Assembly (NCBI GenBank): GCA_011082265.1
Contig: CP049781.1
Span: 1,488,001 to 1,552,000, forward strand
Length of the DNA: 64,000 nt
Reading direction: 5' to 3'
Origin: Candidatus Lachnocurva vaginae
GTDB lineage: Bacteria; Bacillota; Clostridia; Lachnospirales; Lachnospiraceae
The notes beneath the pieces were generated by a model that had not been told where the DNA came from, made no database searches, and saw only the letters and a program-made list of their open reading frames with translations. A program made the position numbers and the translations under genes. This document shows positions 17,184 through 26,420 of this stretch, in pieces. Numbering within the stretch: the stretch's first letter is position 1; each line of letters opens with the position of its first letter.

Positions 17184-18197
17184 ATGGCTAATAATTACTT
17201 AAATCACTCACAATCACCGGTTAATTATGCATTTAACGATAACGGATTTAATATGCATGCAATCAACTGGAACAATATAGAAGATGAAAAAGATCTTGAA
17301 GTGTGGAATAGAGTAACTCAAAACTTTTGGCTTCCTGAAAATATTCCTGTTTCAAATGATCTTCCGTCCTGGAGAGAGCTTGGAAACGATTGGCAAAAGC
17401 TTATCACAAGAACATTTACAGGGCTTACTCTACTTGATACAGTTCAAGCTTCCGTAGGAGATATAGCTCAGATTAAAAATTCTATTACCGACATCGAAGG
17501 AGCAAATTATGCAAACTTTGCATTTATGGTAGCAGTACATGCAAGATCCTACGGAACAATTTTTTCAACCTTATGCTCAAGTGAGCAAATTGAAGAAGCC
17601 CATGAATGGGTAGTAAATAATGATAAACTTCAAAAAAGAGCAAAAGCCTTGATACCTTACTATGTAGAAGATGATCCTTTAAAATCAAAGGTTGCTGCAG
17701 CTTTAATGCCGGGATTCTTGCTTTATGGAGGCTTTTATCTTCCTTTTTATCTTTCAGCAAGAGGAAAGCTTCCCAACACTTCTGATATTATTCGATTAAT
17801 TTTACGTGATAAAGTAATTCACAATTTTTACAGTGGATACAAATATCAAAAAAAGCTTGAAAAAGTAAGCGATGAAAGAAAAAAGGAAATGAAGGACTTT
17901 GTCTTTAAACTTATGTATAAGTTAATCGAGCTTGAAAAAGATTACTTAAAAGATCTTTACAAAGGATTTGATATTGAAGATGAGGCAATAAGATTTAGTC
18001 TTTATAACGCAGGGAAATTCCTTCAAAACTTAGGATATGATTCACCATTTACAGAAGAAGAAACACATATTTCACCTGAAGTTATGGCACAGCTTTCTGC
18101 AAGAGCAAACGAAAATCACGACTTCTTTTCAGGGAGCGGATCATCTTACATCATAGGAACTACAGAAGAAACACAAGATGAGGACTGGGATTTTTAA
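17184..18197 (+). CDS. nrdF: Ribonucleotide reductase R2 subunit, class Ie type (Val-Pro-Lys variant)
   Basis: The radical-generating subunit of a class I ribonucleotide reductase, 337 aa, closest in pattern to class Ib NrdF. Asp85 (LLDTVQ), His119 and Tyr123 (AVHARSY) and His213 are kept. The three glutamates that normally bind the metal pair are replaced: Val116 in FMVAVH, Pro176 in LMPGF and Lys210 in RDKVIH. The same V-P-K set marks one branch of class Ie enzymes, which use no metal and carry a DOPA radical made from the conserved tyrosine (here Tyr123) with the help of NrdI. The acidic C-terminal tail ending DEDWDF should dock to NrdE. AGGAG precedes the ATG. Chemistry is inferred from residues, not shown. 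Confidence 0.93.
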   Translation: MANNYLNHSQSPVNYAFNDNGFNMHAINWNNIEDEKDLEVWNRVTQNFWLPENIPVSNDLPSWRELGNDWQKLITRTFTGLTLLDTVQASVGDIAQIKNSITDIEGANYANFAFMVAVHARSYGTIFSTLCSSEQIEEAHEWVVNNDKLQKRAKALIPYYVEDDPLKSKVAAALMPGFLLYGGFYLPFYLSARGKLPNTSDIIRLILRDKVIHNFYSGYKYQKKLEKVSDERKKEMKDFVFKLMYKLIELEKDYLKDLYKGFDIEDEAIRFSLYNAGKFLQNLGYDSPFTEEETHISPEVMAQLSARANENHDFFSGSGSSYIIGTTEETQDEDWDF

Positions 18198-18271
18198 TGA
18201 ATTTTATATAGCTTTACAAATATTAAATTTTTTAAAAGTATTAGCTTATATTATAGAAATTGGAACTTTTT

Positions 18272-18700
18272 ATGAAAGAATTAATTGTATATTATTCAAC
18301 GAAATCAAATAACACTCATAGATTCGTTCAAAAATTAGGTTTTAGAAATATTCGTATTCCGCTTGATGAAAATAAAACCATAGAAGTTAACGAAGACTAT
18401 GTTTTAATCGTACCTACTTATGCAGGAGGAGGCATTTCTAAAAATGGCACTGTATCATTTAAAGGTGCAGTAAAAAAAGAAATTATTCACTTTTTAAATA
18501 ATCCGAAGAATAGGTCTCACTGCCTTGCCGTAATATCATCTGGAAACACAAATTTCGGTGACAGTTATGCAATTGCAGGTCCAATACTGTCGAAAAAATT
18601 AAATGTGCCGCTTTTATATCAGTTTGAACTTTTAGGCACAAATGAAGATGTATCTCGTGTACAGACTTTGGTAAAGAAAACATTTAACGAAGGGAACTAA
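18272..18700 (+). CDS. nrdI: NrdI flavodoxin-like activase
   Basis: A small FMN-binding protein that supplies the oxidant for activating NrdF; class Ie systems also need it, to hydroxylate the radical-site tyrosine. 142 residues with the phosphate-binding loop STKSNNTHRF near the N-terminus and TYAGGG and SSGNTNFGD loops around the flavin. The open frame extends to a TTG at 18260, but the ATG at 18272 with GGA 8 nt upstream is the better start. It lies between nrdF and nrdE, two bases before nrdE. Confidence 0.93.
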   Translation: MKELIVYYSTKSNNTHRFVQKLGFRNIRIPLDENKTIEVNEDYVLIVPTYAGGGISKNGTVSFKGAVKKEIIHFLNNPKNRSHCLAVISSGNTNFGDSYAIAGPILSKKLNVPLLYQFELLGTNEDVSRVQTLVKKTFNEGN

Positions 18701-18702
18701 CC

Positions 18703-20907
18703 ATGCAAAAAAATGAAAACGAATCTTACATTTCTTTAAATGCACTTACACAATTTAAAGACAAAGACGGTCATTATAACTTTACTGCCGATAAAAAAGC
18801 AGTAGAGCTTTACATTGAAAATGTTATAAAACCAAACCGAATGACTTTTAAAGACGAAAAAGATAGAATCGATTATTTAGTAAAAGAAAAATATTATGAC
18901 CCATCCATTTTAAATAAATATAACGAAGATTTCATTTTGGATTTACTTAAATTTGCGAAGAAGCAGAATTTTACATTTAAAAGCCTTATGGGAGCAATGA
19001 AATTTTATAAATCATACGCTCTTATGACAGACGATAAGAAGATGTATCTTGAAGACTTTTCAGAAAGAGTCGTTATGAATGCCCTCTTTCTCGGAGGAGG
19101 AGATAAGAATTTAGCTAAAAAGCTTGTATCAGACATCATCTCTAACAAATTTCAACCTGCAACTCCTACATTTTTGAATGCCGGAAAATTAAGACGAGGA
19201 GAATATGTATCCTGCTACCTTCTTAGAGTGGAAGATACGATGGAATCCATTGCACGCTCAATTTCTACAAGTCTTCAGCTTTCAAAGAGAGGCGGAGGAG
19301 TTGCACTTTGCCTTACCAACCTAAGAGAAAAGGGTGCTCCTATTAAAGGAATAGTAAATCAGGCATCTGGAGTAGTTCCTGTAATGAAGCTTCTTGAAGA
19401 TTCATTTTCTTATGCAAATCAGCTGGGACAAAGACAGGGTGCCGGAGCTGTTTACTTAAGCGTTCATCATCCGGATATTCTAAGCTTTTTAGATACTAAG
19501 AGAGAAAATGCAGATGAAAAAATTCGTATAAAATCGCTTTCCTTAGGCGTTGTAATTCCCGATATCACATTTAAGCTTGCTAAAGAAAATAAGGATATGG
19601 CTCTCTTTTCTCCTTACGATATAAAACGAGAATATGGTAAGTCTATGACTGATATTTCAATAACAGCTGAATATGATAATTTAGTTAATAATCCAAGAAT
19701 AAGAAAGACTTTCACGTCCGCACGAAAGCTTTTTCAAACCATAGCAGAGCTTCATTTTGAATCCGGTTATCCCTATATCCTCTTTGAAGATACAGTAAAT
19801 TACCATAATCCTCATAAAAAAGTTGGAAGAATAGTCATGAGTAATTTATGCTCCGAGATTGCACAAGTTTCTACTGAAAGCTCATATAAAGAAGATTTAT
19901 CATTTGATAAGATTGGAAATGATATCTGCTGTAACTTAGGCTCTTTAAATATTGCTTCTGCAATGGAAGATGCCTCTCATTTTGGTGAGCTTGTAGAAAA
20001 TTCTATAAGAGCACTTGATCATGTCTCAAGATCTGCCGATTTAAGCTGTGCTCCTTCTATCGAAAAAGGAAATAGAGAAAATCATGCAATAGGTCTTGGT
20101 GCAATGAATTTACACGGATTTTTATCCATAAATCATATCTATTATGCATCAAAAGAAGCAGTAGATTTTACTGATATATTTTTCTATTGCCTTTCTTATA
20201 ATGCTTTTAAAGCTTCAAATAAGCTTGCAAAAGAAATGGGAACATTTAAAGACTTTAAACTATCTGAATATGCTGACGGAACATATTTTGAAAAATATTT
20301 AAAAGAAGAAAAGCAGCCGAAAACTGAAAAAGTAAAGGAGCTTATCAAAAAATATGGTCTTTATATTCCGAGTGTAAAAGATTGGAAAGATCTATCTGAG
20401 TCCATTAAAAAGTATGGTATTGCAAACTCGCACCTTCTTGCTGTAGCACCTACAGGATCAATCTCCTACCTTTCATCCTGTACTCCTTCTCTTCAACCTG
20501 TAGTATCTCCTATAGAAGTAAGAAAGGAAGGAAAGCTCGGAAGAGTTTATGTCCCTGCATTTAGGATTTCGGACGATAACTATAAATACTATGAAAAATG
20601 TGCCTATGAAGTAGGACCTGAAGCGATAATTGATATAGTTTCAGCTGCACAATCTCATGTAGATCAGTCAATTTCTCTTACATTATTTATGACAGCAAAT
20701 GCCACAACAAGAGATTTAAATAGAGCATACATCTATGCATTTAAAAAAGGCTGTATATCCATCTATTATGTAAGAATAAGACAGGAAGTTCTAGATGGAA
20801 GTGAACACTATGACGAAGATCAAGTGATAAAATCAGCTTCCAATAAAAAGAAAGATAAAAATTTCCATTGCACAGGCTCAAGCGAATGTGAAGCCTGCAT
20901 GCTATAA
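18703..20907 (+). CDS. nrdE: Ribonucleoside-diphosphate reductase R1 subunit (class Ib/Ie)
   Basis: Catalytic subunit that reduces ribonucleoside diphosphates. 734 aa with all core residues: Cys171 in VSCYLL, Asn381, Cys383 and Glu385 in SNLCSEI, Cys410 in CCNLGS, the tyrosine pair Tyr688-Tyr689 before VRIRQ, and the C-terminal thiol shuttle C729-E-A-C732. The short N-terminus lacks a complete ATP-cone, as usual for NrdE. AAGGGA stands before the ATG and the gene is two bases after nrdI. R1 appears fully functional, so the odd chemistry is confined to NrdF. It ends 5 bp from a convergent glycosyltransferase gene, with no clear terminator. Confidence 0.96.
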   Translation: MQKNENESYISLNALTQFKDKDGHYNFTADKKAVELYIENVIKPNRMTFKDEKDRIDYLVKEKYYDPSILNKYNEDFILDLLKFAKKQNFTFKSLMGAMKFYKSYALMTDDKKMYLEDFSERVVMNALFLGGGDKNLAKKLVSDIISNKFQPATPTFLNAGKLRRGEYVSCYLLRVEDTMESIARSISTSLQLSKRGGGVALCLTNLREKGAPIKGIVNQASGVVPVMKLLEDSFSYANQLGQRQGAGAVYLSVHHPDILSFLDTKRENADEKIRIKSLSLGVVIPDITFKLAKENKDMALFSPYDIKREYGKSMTDISITAEYDNLVNNPRIRKTFTSARKLFQTIAELHFESGYPYILFEDTVNYHNPHKKVGRIVMSNLCSEIAQVSTESSYKEDLSFDKIGNDICCNLGSLNIASAMEDASHFGELVENSIRALDHVSRSADLSCAPSIEKGNRENHAIGLGAMNLHGFLSINHIYYASKEAVDFTDIFFYCLSYNAFKASNKLAKEMGTFKDFKLSEYADGTYFEKYLKEEKQPKTEKVKELIKKYGLYIPSVKDWKDLSESIKKYGIANSHLLAVAPTGSISYLSSCTPSLQPVVSPIEVRKEGKLGRVYVPAFRISDDNYKYYEKCAYEVGPEAIIDIVSAAQSHVDQSISLTLFMTANATTRDLNRAYIYAFKKGCISIYYVRIRQEVLDGSEHYDEDQVIKSASNKKKDKNFHCTGSSECEACML

Positions 20908-20912
20908 ATCTA

Positions 20913-22004
20913 TTATCTTTTTTTGTTTCTTCCTCTATATACAATCATCTGCTGAATATAATAGCTTATGCAAAATAGAATTATATCTACTATTATCTTA
21001 ATTAAGACTTTGTATGTATCTCCTACAAGGTAGCAGATTAAAGTTACAAGTGTAGCACTTAAAAGCATCTGTATAATAGCAAGTATCGTATATTTTATAA
21101 AAGCCATTGCCTTAGATTCTTTGCTTTTGAATACAAAAATATAATTTATAATAAAATTATAAATCGCCGATATAACTCTTGCGGATATAGTAGATATAAA
21201 TATATATTCAGACATTTTAAAATGAGACTTATATATTCTACAAAATAGTGCAAAAAGAAGAATATCAATTATACTTGATGATAATGACGAAATTAAAAAT
21301 TTTGAAAATATTCTGCCAAAAATTTTATATATTTTTATTGAATCTTTTATCGGGTTAAAATGAGTCGTATGATTTTCCTTTGAATCATACACTGTTTCTA
21401 TAGGCACTTCCTTTATAGGGAAAGAATCTTTTGAATAAATAAGCATTTCAGTTTCAAATTCAAATCTCTCTCCTCTTACATTAAGAAGTTTTTTCATAAA
21501 TTCTATTGGTATTCCCCTAAGCCCCGTCTGAGTATCGGAAACACTTATACCTGTAAAAAATTTCAAAGCTTTTACAGTAATTTTATTTCCATGTTTACTT
21601 TTTATAGGGACTCCCGGTGCATCAAAATCTCTTACTCCCAAGATTAAATTATTCGGATTTTCTATAAGACATTTCTTTATCTTTGAAATACATATAGGAG
21701 TATGCTGTCCATCTGAATCAGCTGTCACGCATCCTAGTGCATCATATTTATTAATTATAAAAGAAAATGCTGTCTTTAAAGCCCTCCCTTTTCCCATATT
21801 TTGTGAATGAGTAAGGACTTCTCCACCGATTCTTCCAATTATTTCCTCTGCTTTTTTAAAATATGGAGCATATATTTCCCCGCTTCCATCATTTACAACA
21901 ATTATTGGACCTATATTTTTCTCTACAAGTTCATTTAATAATGTTATAAGTCTCTCATCCGGCTCATATGAAGGTATCACTATAGGAATTATATTTTTAT
22001 TCAT
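20913..22004 (-). CDS. GT2 glycosyltransferase fused to a GtrA-like membrane domain
   Basis: 363 residues. The first ~205 form a GT-A family 2 glycosyltransferase of the dolichol/undecaprenyl-phosphate sugar synthase kind (IPSYEPDERL, VVNDGSG, NMGKGRALKTAF, the metal-binding DSDGQH, DTQTGLRG). Residues about 235-355 are a four-helix GtrA-like domain, associated with moving lipid-linked sugars across the membrane. The likely product is an undecaprenyl-phosphate sugar for envelope glycosylation; the sugar cannot be told. It converges on nrdE with only 5 bp between stops. AAAGGTG precedes the ATG. Confidence 0.9.
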   Translation of the reverse strand: MNKNIIPIVIPSYEPDERLITLLNELVEKNIGPIIVVNDGSGEIYAPYFKKAEEIIGRIGGEVLTHSQNMGKGRALKTAFSFIINKYDALGCVTADSDGQHTPICISKIKKCLIENPNNLILGVRDFDAPGVPIKSKHGNKITVKALKFFTGISVSDTQTGLRGIPIEFMKKLLNVRGERFEFETEMLIYSKDSFPIKEVPIETVYDSKENHTTHFNPIKDSIKIYKIFGRIFSKFLISSLSSSIIDILLFALFCRIYKSHFKMSEYIFISTISARVISAIYNFIINYIFVFKSKESKAMAFIKYTILAIIQMLLSATLVTLICYLVGDTYKVLIKIIVDIILFCISYYIQQMIVYRGRNKKR

Positions 22005-22085
22005 AAATATTCACCTTTTTATAAATATCTAATCTCACTTATAATTATTATATCGTTTTTATCACACAAATACTTTATTTAATAA

Positions 22086-22121
22086 AAAAATGCATAAACC
22101 AAAAAGCTTATGCATTTTTAT
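22086..22121 (-). terminator. Terminator after the NhaC-type antiporter gene
   Basis: AAAAATGCATAA and TTATGCATTTTT are perfect reverse complements around a 10-nt loop, with T-runs on both strands. It lies about 70 nt past the antiporter stop codon. Confidence 0.8.
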
Positions 22122-22193
22122 TTAAGATTTTACATTTTTATTTAAGCTTTAAATAGTTAAATTCTTTTGTTTTAAGTTCTTTAATAAAGCTTA

Positions 22194-23909
22194 CTATTTA
22201 AGCGGTTTTAACACCTTATCATTCACTATATCTCCTCTTTTTCTTAATACTTCTATAAAGAGATAAACTATAAATATCATTAAAGGCATTACAATCATAG
22301 ACATTGGGCTTTCTGTTACATAGCCTATAATTCCGGCAATCAAAAATCCTATAGCTGAAAATCCCGCTACTGTCATAGCATAAGTAAGCTGAGTTCTTAC
22401 ATGATTTATATGATAACATCTTGCACCCGCTGAAGACATAATCGTTGTATCTGAAATTGGTGAGCAATGATCTCCGCAAATAGATCCTGCAAGTACCGCT
22501 GCAATAGCTATAACCTGAAGTTCATTTGCATTCGTAAATACTTCACACACAATCGGAATAAGAACTGTAAATGTTCCCCAGCTTGTTCCCGTTGCAAATG
22601 ATAAAACCACACTTATAAGGAAAAGTATAAATGGGAAGAACATTGTAAAGCCTCCTGCAGATCCTTCAACAATATTATGAATGAATACATCAGCTCCAAG
22701 AAGTGAAGTCATGCTTGAAAGAGTCCACGCAAAAATAAGTATCAGAATAGCTCCGCACATATTTTTAAATCCTTCAAGAAGACTATTCATAAATTCTATA
22801 AATGAAAGTGTTCCTTCGAGTAAATAAAGGCAGAACATAAATAAAATTGAAACACCTGATGCCATAACAAGTGATTTTCCTGAATTACAGCTTGAAAAAG
22901 CATCTACAAAACTTTTACCCTTGAAAAAATCTCCTGTATAAAGCATAAAGAATATTGCTGCACCTATTAGAACTATTATAGGTATAATAAGATCTGATAC
23001 TCTCCCTATTTTATCTGAATTAATATTATTAGTATTATCTTCTAGCTTGTGACTTGTAAATATATCACCGTCTATAGCATTTTTTTCATGAATTCTCATT
23101 TCTCCATACTCAACTTTTCTTGTGATAATAAATATCATAAAAGCAATAGTAAGAAGTGCATAAAAATTATATGGAATAGTTCTTAAAAACATTACAAATC
23201 CGTTTACATGTGCATCTTTAGGAACAGAATATGTAACTGCTGCAGCCCAGCTTGAAATTGGAGCTATTATACACACCGGAGCCGCTGTTGCATCAATAAG
23301 ATATGAAAGCTTTGCTCTTGAAACATTATATTTATCTGTAACCGGCTTCATAACTGATCCTACTGTAAGGCAATTAAAATAATCATCAATAAAAATAACT
23401 ATTCCAAGAAGCATTGTAAGAAGCTGTGCTCCGATTCTTGTTTTAATATGCTTCTTAGCATATTCTCCAAAGGCCTTAGCTCCACCGGATTTATTAATTA
23501 AAGCTGTAACCCATGCAAGTGTAACTAAAAATACAAGTATGCTTACACGTGACTCATTGGAAATCGTTGTAATCATTCCGCCTTTTTTGTTATAAAACAA
23601 TGTATTATAAAAAAGTTCCAAATTTCCTTCCGAATAAAGCAATGCACCTGTCACAATTCCAAGGAATAGTGACGAATATACTTCTTTTGTTATCAGTGCC
23701 ATTCCTATGGCAATTATAGGTGGAAGTAAAGCAAATGCAGTCCCATATAATTTAGAAACATATTTATCTGCATTAATAGAACCTGTATTTAATGATTGAA
23801 CAATAAGTAAAGCTAATACTACAAAAAATATTAAAAATAAAACTATTTTCAATATTTTCGATTGTTTACTGGGGTGATAGTCTCCTCCCTTTAAATCCTC
23901 TATCATCAT
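22194..23909 (-). CDS. NhaC-family Na+/H+ antiporter-type transporter
   Basis: 571 residues, about 11-12 hydrophobic helices, with the NhaC/antiporter family blocks FIDDYFNCLTVGSVMKP and DATAAPVCIIAPISSWAAAV in the middle and SFATGTSWGTFTVLIPI and AGSICGDHCSPISDTTIMSS towards the C-terminus. Members exchange sodium for protons, or in some cases couple amino-acid or organic-acid exchange, so the exact substrate is open. A hydrophilic loop at about 270-300 splits two similar halves. AAAGGAT precedes the double ATG. It is flanked by a hairpin terminator and is likely monocistronic. Confidence 0.9.
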   Translation of the reverse strand: MMIEDLKGGDYHPSKQSKILKIVLFLIFFVVLALLIVQSLNTGSINADKYVSKLYGTAFALLPPIIAIGMALITKEVYSSLFLGIVTGALLYSEGNLELFYNTLFYNKKGGMITTISNESRVSILVFLVTLAWVTALINKSGGAKAFGEYAKKHIKTRIGAQLLTMLLGIVIFIDDYFNCLTVGSVMKPVTDKYNVSRAKLSYLIDATAAPVCIIAPISSWAAAVTYSVPKDAHVNGFVMFLRTIPYNFYALLTIAFMIFIITRKVEYGEMRIHEKNAIDGDIFTSHKLEDNTNNINSDKIGRVSDLIIPIIVLIGAAIFFMLYTGDFFKGKSFVDAFSSCNSGKSLVMASGVSILFMFCLYLLEGTLSFIEFMNSLLEGFKNMCGAILILIFAWTLSSMTSLLGADVFIHNIVEGSAGGFTMFFPFILFLISVVLSFATGTSWGTFTVLIPIVCEVFTNANELQVIAIAAVLAGSICGDHCSPISDTTIMSSAGARCYHINHVRTQLTYAMTVAGFSAIGFLIAGIIGYVTESPMSMIVMPLMIFIVYLFIEVLRKRGDIVNDKVLKPLK

Positions 23910-24160
23910 TATATCCTTTCTTTACTAATGAAATATTTTGTTTCATTATATCAGAATATTTTTATTTTTTTTATATTTTTTATACTTTTTTTAATTTAAC
24001 TTTTTATTTTTAAATGCTGGTCATTTTTATAATATTAGACTGTCTTTCTACTTTTACTACAAGATACATCATAAAGATAGGCATAAAACATAAAAATAGG
24101 CATAAAAAAAAACACCGAATAAAAAAAGAAAAGTGCTCTTTTTTCGATGCTTTAAATAAT

Positions 24161-24243
24161 GTCGGTGGTGGGAATCGAACCCACATGGTGTTGCCACCAC
24201 AGGATTTTAAGTCCTGCGCGTCTGCCAGTTCCGCCACACCGAC
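24161..24243 (-). tRNA. tRNA-Leu (anticodon TAA)
   Basis: On the minus strand an 83-nt class II tRNA: acceptor GTCGGTG with its partner CACCGAC, anticodon stem CAGGA / TCCTG around CTTAAAA giving TAA, a long variable arm (GGTGGCAACACC) and the T loop TTCGATT. No CCA is encoded. Confidence 0.95.
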
Positions 24244-24525
24244 AGTCAATATATGCTATATGCCTTATCAAACTGACAGTTTCAGATTATATCATATAAG
24301 CATATAAGTTTCAATATATTTTTTTAATAATAAACAAGAGAAAATAAAAAAATTTCTTAAATCCAAAATTAATCTATATATTATAAATATATATTATAGA
24401 GTAATAGAGTAAAAAAAGAACAGCCAACGGCTGTCCTTAGGAGAAGGTATTTTTACTATGGGGATAGTAAAAATATATGTATTAGGGGTTTATGTCATTA
24501 TAGTATCATTTGAGTGTAAAAAAGT
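24244..24525. other. Intergenic region with extra hairpins downstream of ftsH
   Basis: No gene is seen. Two further inverted repeats lie here beside the ftsH terminator: 24418-24436 (ACAGCC / GGCTGT around AAC, followed by a long T-run on the minus strand) and 24449-24474 (an 11-bp AT-rich stem around GGGG). The first looks like a second terminator on the minus strand, ahead of tRNA-Leu. Confidence 0.6.
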
Positions 24526-24566
24526 CTGCACAAACATATATTCATTTCAAATTTATGTTTGTGCAG
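24518..24566 (-). terminator. Terminator after ftsH
   Basis: Arms 24526-24538 and 24554-24566 (CTGCACAAACATA and its exact complement) form a 13-bp stem with a 15-nt loop. On the minus strand it is followed by ACTTTTTT. It begins 18 nt past the ftsH stop. Confidence 0.9.
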
Positions 24567-24583
24567 GTTGCATAAGTGTATTA

Positions 24584-26392
24584 TTATAAGAACAAAGTTT
24601 CAAATTCCTTGCCTGAAATTTTTTCTTTTTCAATTAAAAGCTTAGCTGAAGAATGAAGCACATCTATATGCTCTTCCAATATCTTTTTGGCTTTAGCATA
24701 ACACTCATCAATAATATTCTTAACTTCTTCATCAATTTCCGTTGCAATTTTTTCGCCATATGGTCTTTCCGTTGCAAGATCCTTTCCTAAGAATACTTCC
24801 TCATCACTTTCTCCATATGAAATAAGTCCTATTCTATCGGACATTCCATATTTCATGACCATATTTCTTGCTGTCTTTGTAGCTTTTTGTAAATCATTTG
24901 ATGCTCCGGTTGTAACATCTTTAAATATCATTTCTTCAGCTATTCTACCGCCTAAGCTTACCATAATATCTTCAAGCATAGTTTCTTTAGTTATAAACAT
25001 TTCATCCTTATCAGGAAGCGGCATTGTATATCCTGCTGCACTCATTCCTGTAGGAATTATTGAAATAGTGTATACAGGTCCCACTTTTTCAAGTACATGG
25101 AATAAAATAGCATGTCCGCTTTCGTGATATGCAGTAATCTTCTTTTCTTTTTCGGAAATAACTCTGCTTCGTTTTTCTGTACCAATTCCTGTCTTTATAA
25201 ATGCAGCCTTTATGTCTTTATCAGATATATAAGCTTTCTTTTCTTTTGCTGCAAGTATAGCCGCCTCATTTAAAATATTTTCAAGATCAGCTCCTGTATA
25301 TCCTGCAGTTGTTCTTGCAAGATGCTCCAAGTTTACATCATCAGAAAGTGGTTTATTTTTAGCATGTACTCTTAATATTGCTTCTCTTCCTTCAACATCA
25401 GGTCTCATAACTGCAACTTTTCTATCAAATCGTCCCGGTCTCATAATTGCAGGGTCCAAGATATCAACTCTGTTAGTAGCTGCCATAACGATAATGCCTT
25501 CATTTATATCAAATCCATCCATTTCGACAAGCATCTGATTTAAAGTCTGCTCTCTTTCATCATGACTTCCACCTAGACCCGCTCCTCTTTTTCTTGCTAC
25601 TGCATCTATTTCGTCGATAAATACTATACAAGGAGCAGATTTCTTTGCACTTTCAAATAAATCTCTTACTCTTGATGCTCCAACACCTACAAACATTTCA
25701 ACGAAGTCGGATCCTGATATTGAAAAGAATGGCACATCCGCTTCTCCGGCAATCGCCTTTGCAAGAAGTGTCTTTCCTGTTCCCGGAGGTCCTACAAGAA
25801 GTATGCCCTTAGGAATTCTCGCACCTACTGTCGTAAAATCTTCTGGCTTTTTTAAGAAGTCTACAACTTCCTTTAATTCTTCTTTTTCCTCTTTAAGTCC
25901 CGCAACATCTTCAAAACTTACATTTACTTTTGAGCCTTCTATGAGCTTAGCCCGACTTTTACCAAAATTCGACATCTTATCATTAGTAGGTCCGCCCATC
26001 ATCATATTTTGCCTATTTAATATTGCTGTAAAAAGTATAATAACTACTGCAACAACTATAAGCATCGGAAGAAGCGACTGCATCCAGGAATCTCTCGGAA
26101 TATCCTGAACTGCATATCTTACTCCTTCATGCTGTAATAATGTTTCTATTTTTTTTACATCTGAAACATATAAAACACTACTCTTTGCATCTTTTTTCTT
26201 AGATAACTTAAATTTTACAGCTCCTGTAGGGACCTGTTCATTTTGAACAATCTTTACATTATATATACTTTTAGTATCAACAGCTCTTTTAAAATCACTA
26301 TAATCACAGGTTGAAATATTCTTTATGGTAGACATCCACCACATAAGAAACATAATCATTGCTATAAATATAAAGCTTATTTTACTTTTCAT
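24584..26392 (-). CDS. ftsH: ATP-dependent zinc metalloprotease FtsH
   Basis: Membrane-bound AAA+ protease that degrades damaged membrane and regulatory proteins. 602 residues: two transmembrane helices (about 5-22 and 105-125) flanking a small external domain, the AAA module with Walker A GPPGTGKT at 201-208 and Walker B IVFIDEID, the second region of homology NRVDILDPAIMRPGRFDR, and the zinc site HESGH at 423-427. It ends the run HU, rqcP, divIC, tilS, hpt, ftsH, the usual Firmicute order. Confidence 0.97.
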   Translation of the reverse strand: MKSKISFIFIAMIMFLMWWMSTIKNISTCDYSDFKRAVDTKSIYNVKIVQNEQVPTGAVKFKLSKKKDAKSSVLYVSDVKKIETLLQHEGVRYAVQDIPRDSWMQSLLPMLIVVAVVIILFTAILNRQNMMMGGPTNDKMSNFGKSRAKLIEGSKVNVSFEDVAGLKEEKEELKEVVDFLKKPEDFTTVGARIPKGILLVGPPGTGKTLLAKAIAGEADVPFFSISGSDFVEMFVGVGASRVRDLFESAKKSAPCIVFIDEIDAVARKRGAGLGGSHDEREQTLNQMLVEMDGFDINEGIIVMAATNRVDILDPAIMRPGRFDRKVAVMRPDVEGREAILRVHAKNKPLSDDVNLEHLARTTAGYTGADLENILNEAAILAAKEKKAYISDKDIKAAFIKTGIGTEKRSRVISEKEKKITAYHESGHAILFHVLEKVGPVYTISIIPTGMSAAGYTMPLPDKDEMFITKETMLEDIMVSLGGRIAEEMIFKDVTTGASNDLQKATKTARNMVMKYGMSDRIGLISYGESDEEVFLGKDLATERPYGEKIATEIDEEVKNIIDECYAKAKKILEEHIDVLHSSAKLLIEKEKISGKEFETLFL

Positions 26393-26420
26393 AACTTAAA
26401 ATCGCTTTCCTCCAAATACA

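Noticed and set aside
17184..18197. Plain class Ib NrdF with a diiron or dimanganese site
   Set aside because: Three of the six metal ligands are replaced by Val, Pro and Lys at exactly the positions known in class Ie, while the rest of the motifs are well conserved.
24014..24307. Open frames across tRNA-Leu on both strands
   Set aside because: They read through the tRNA gene and have no usable ribosome binding site.
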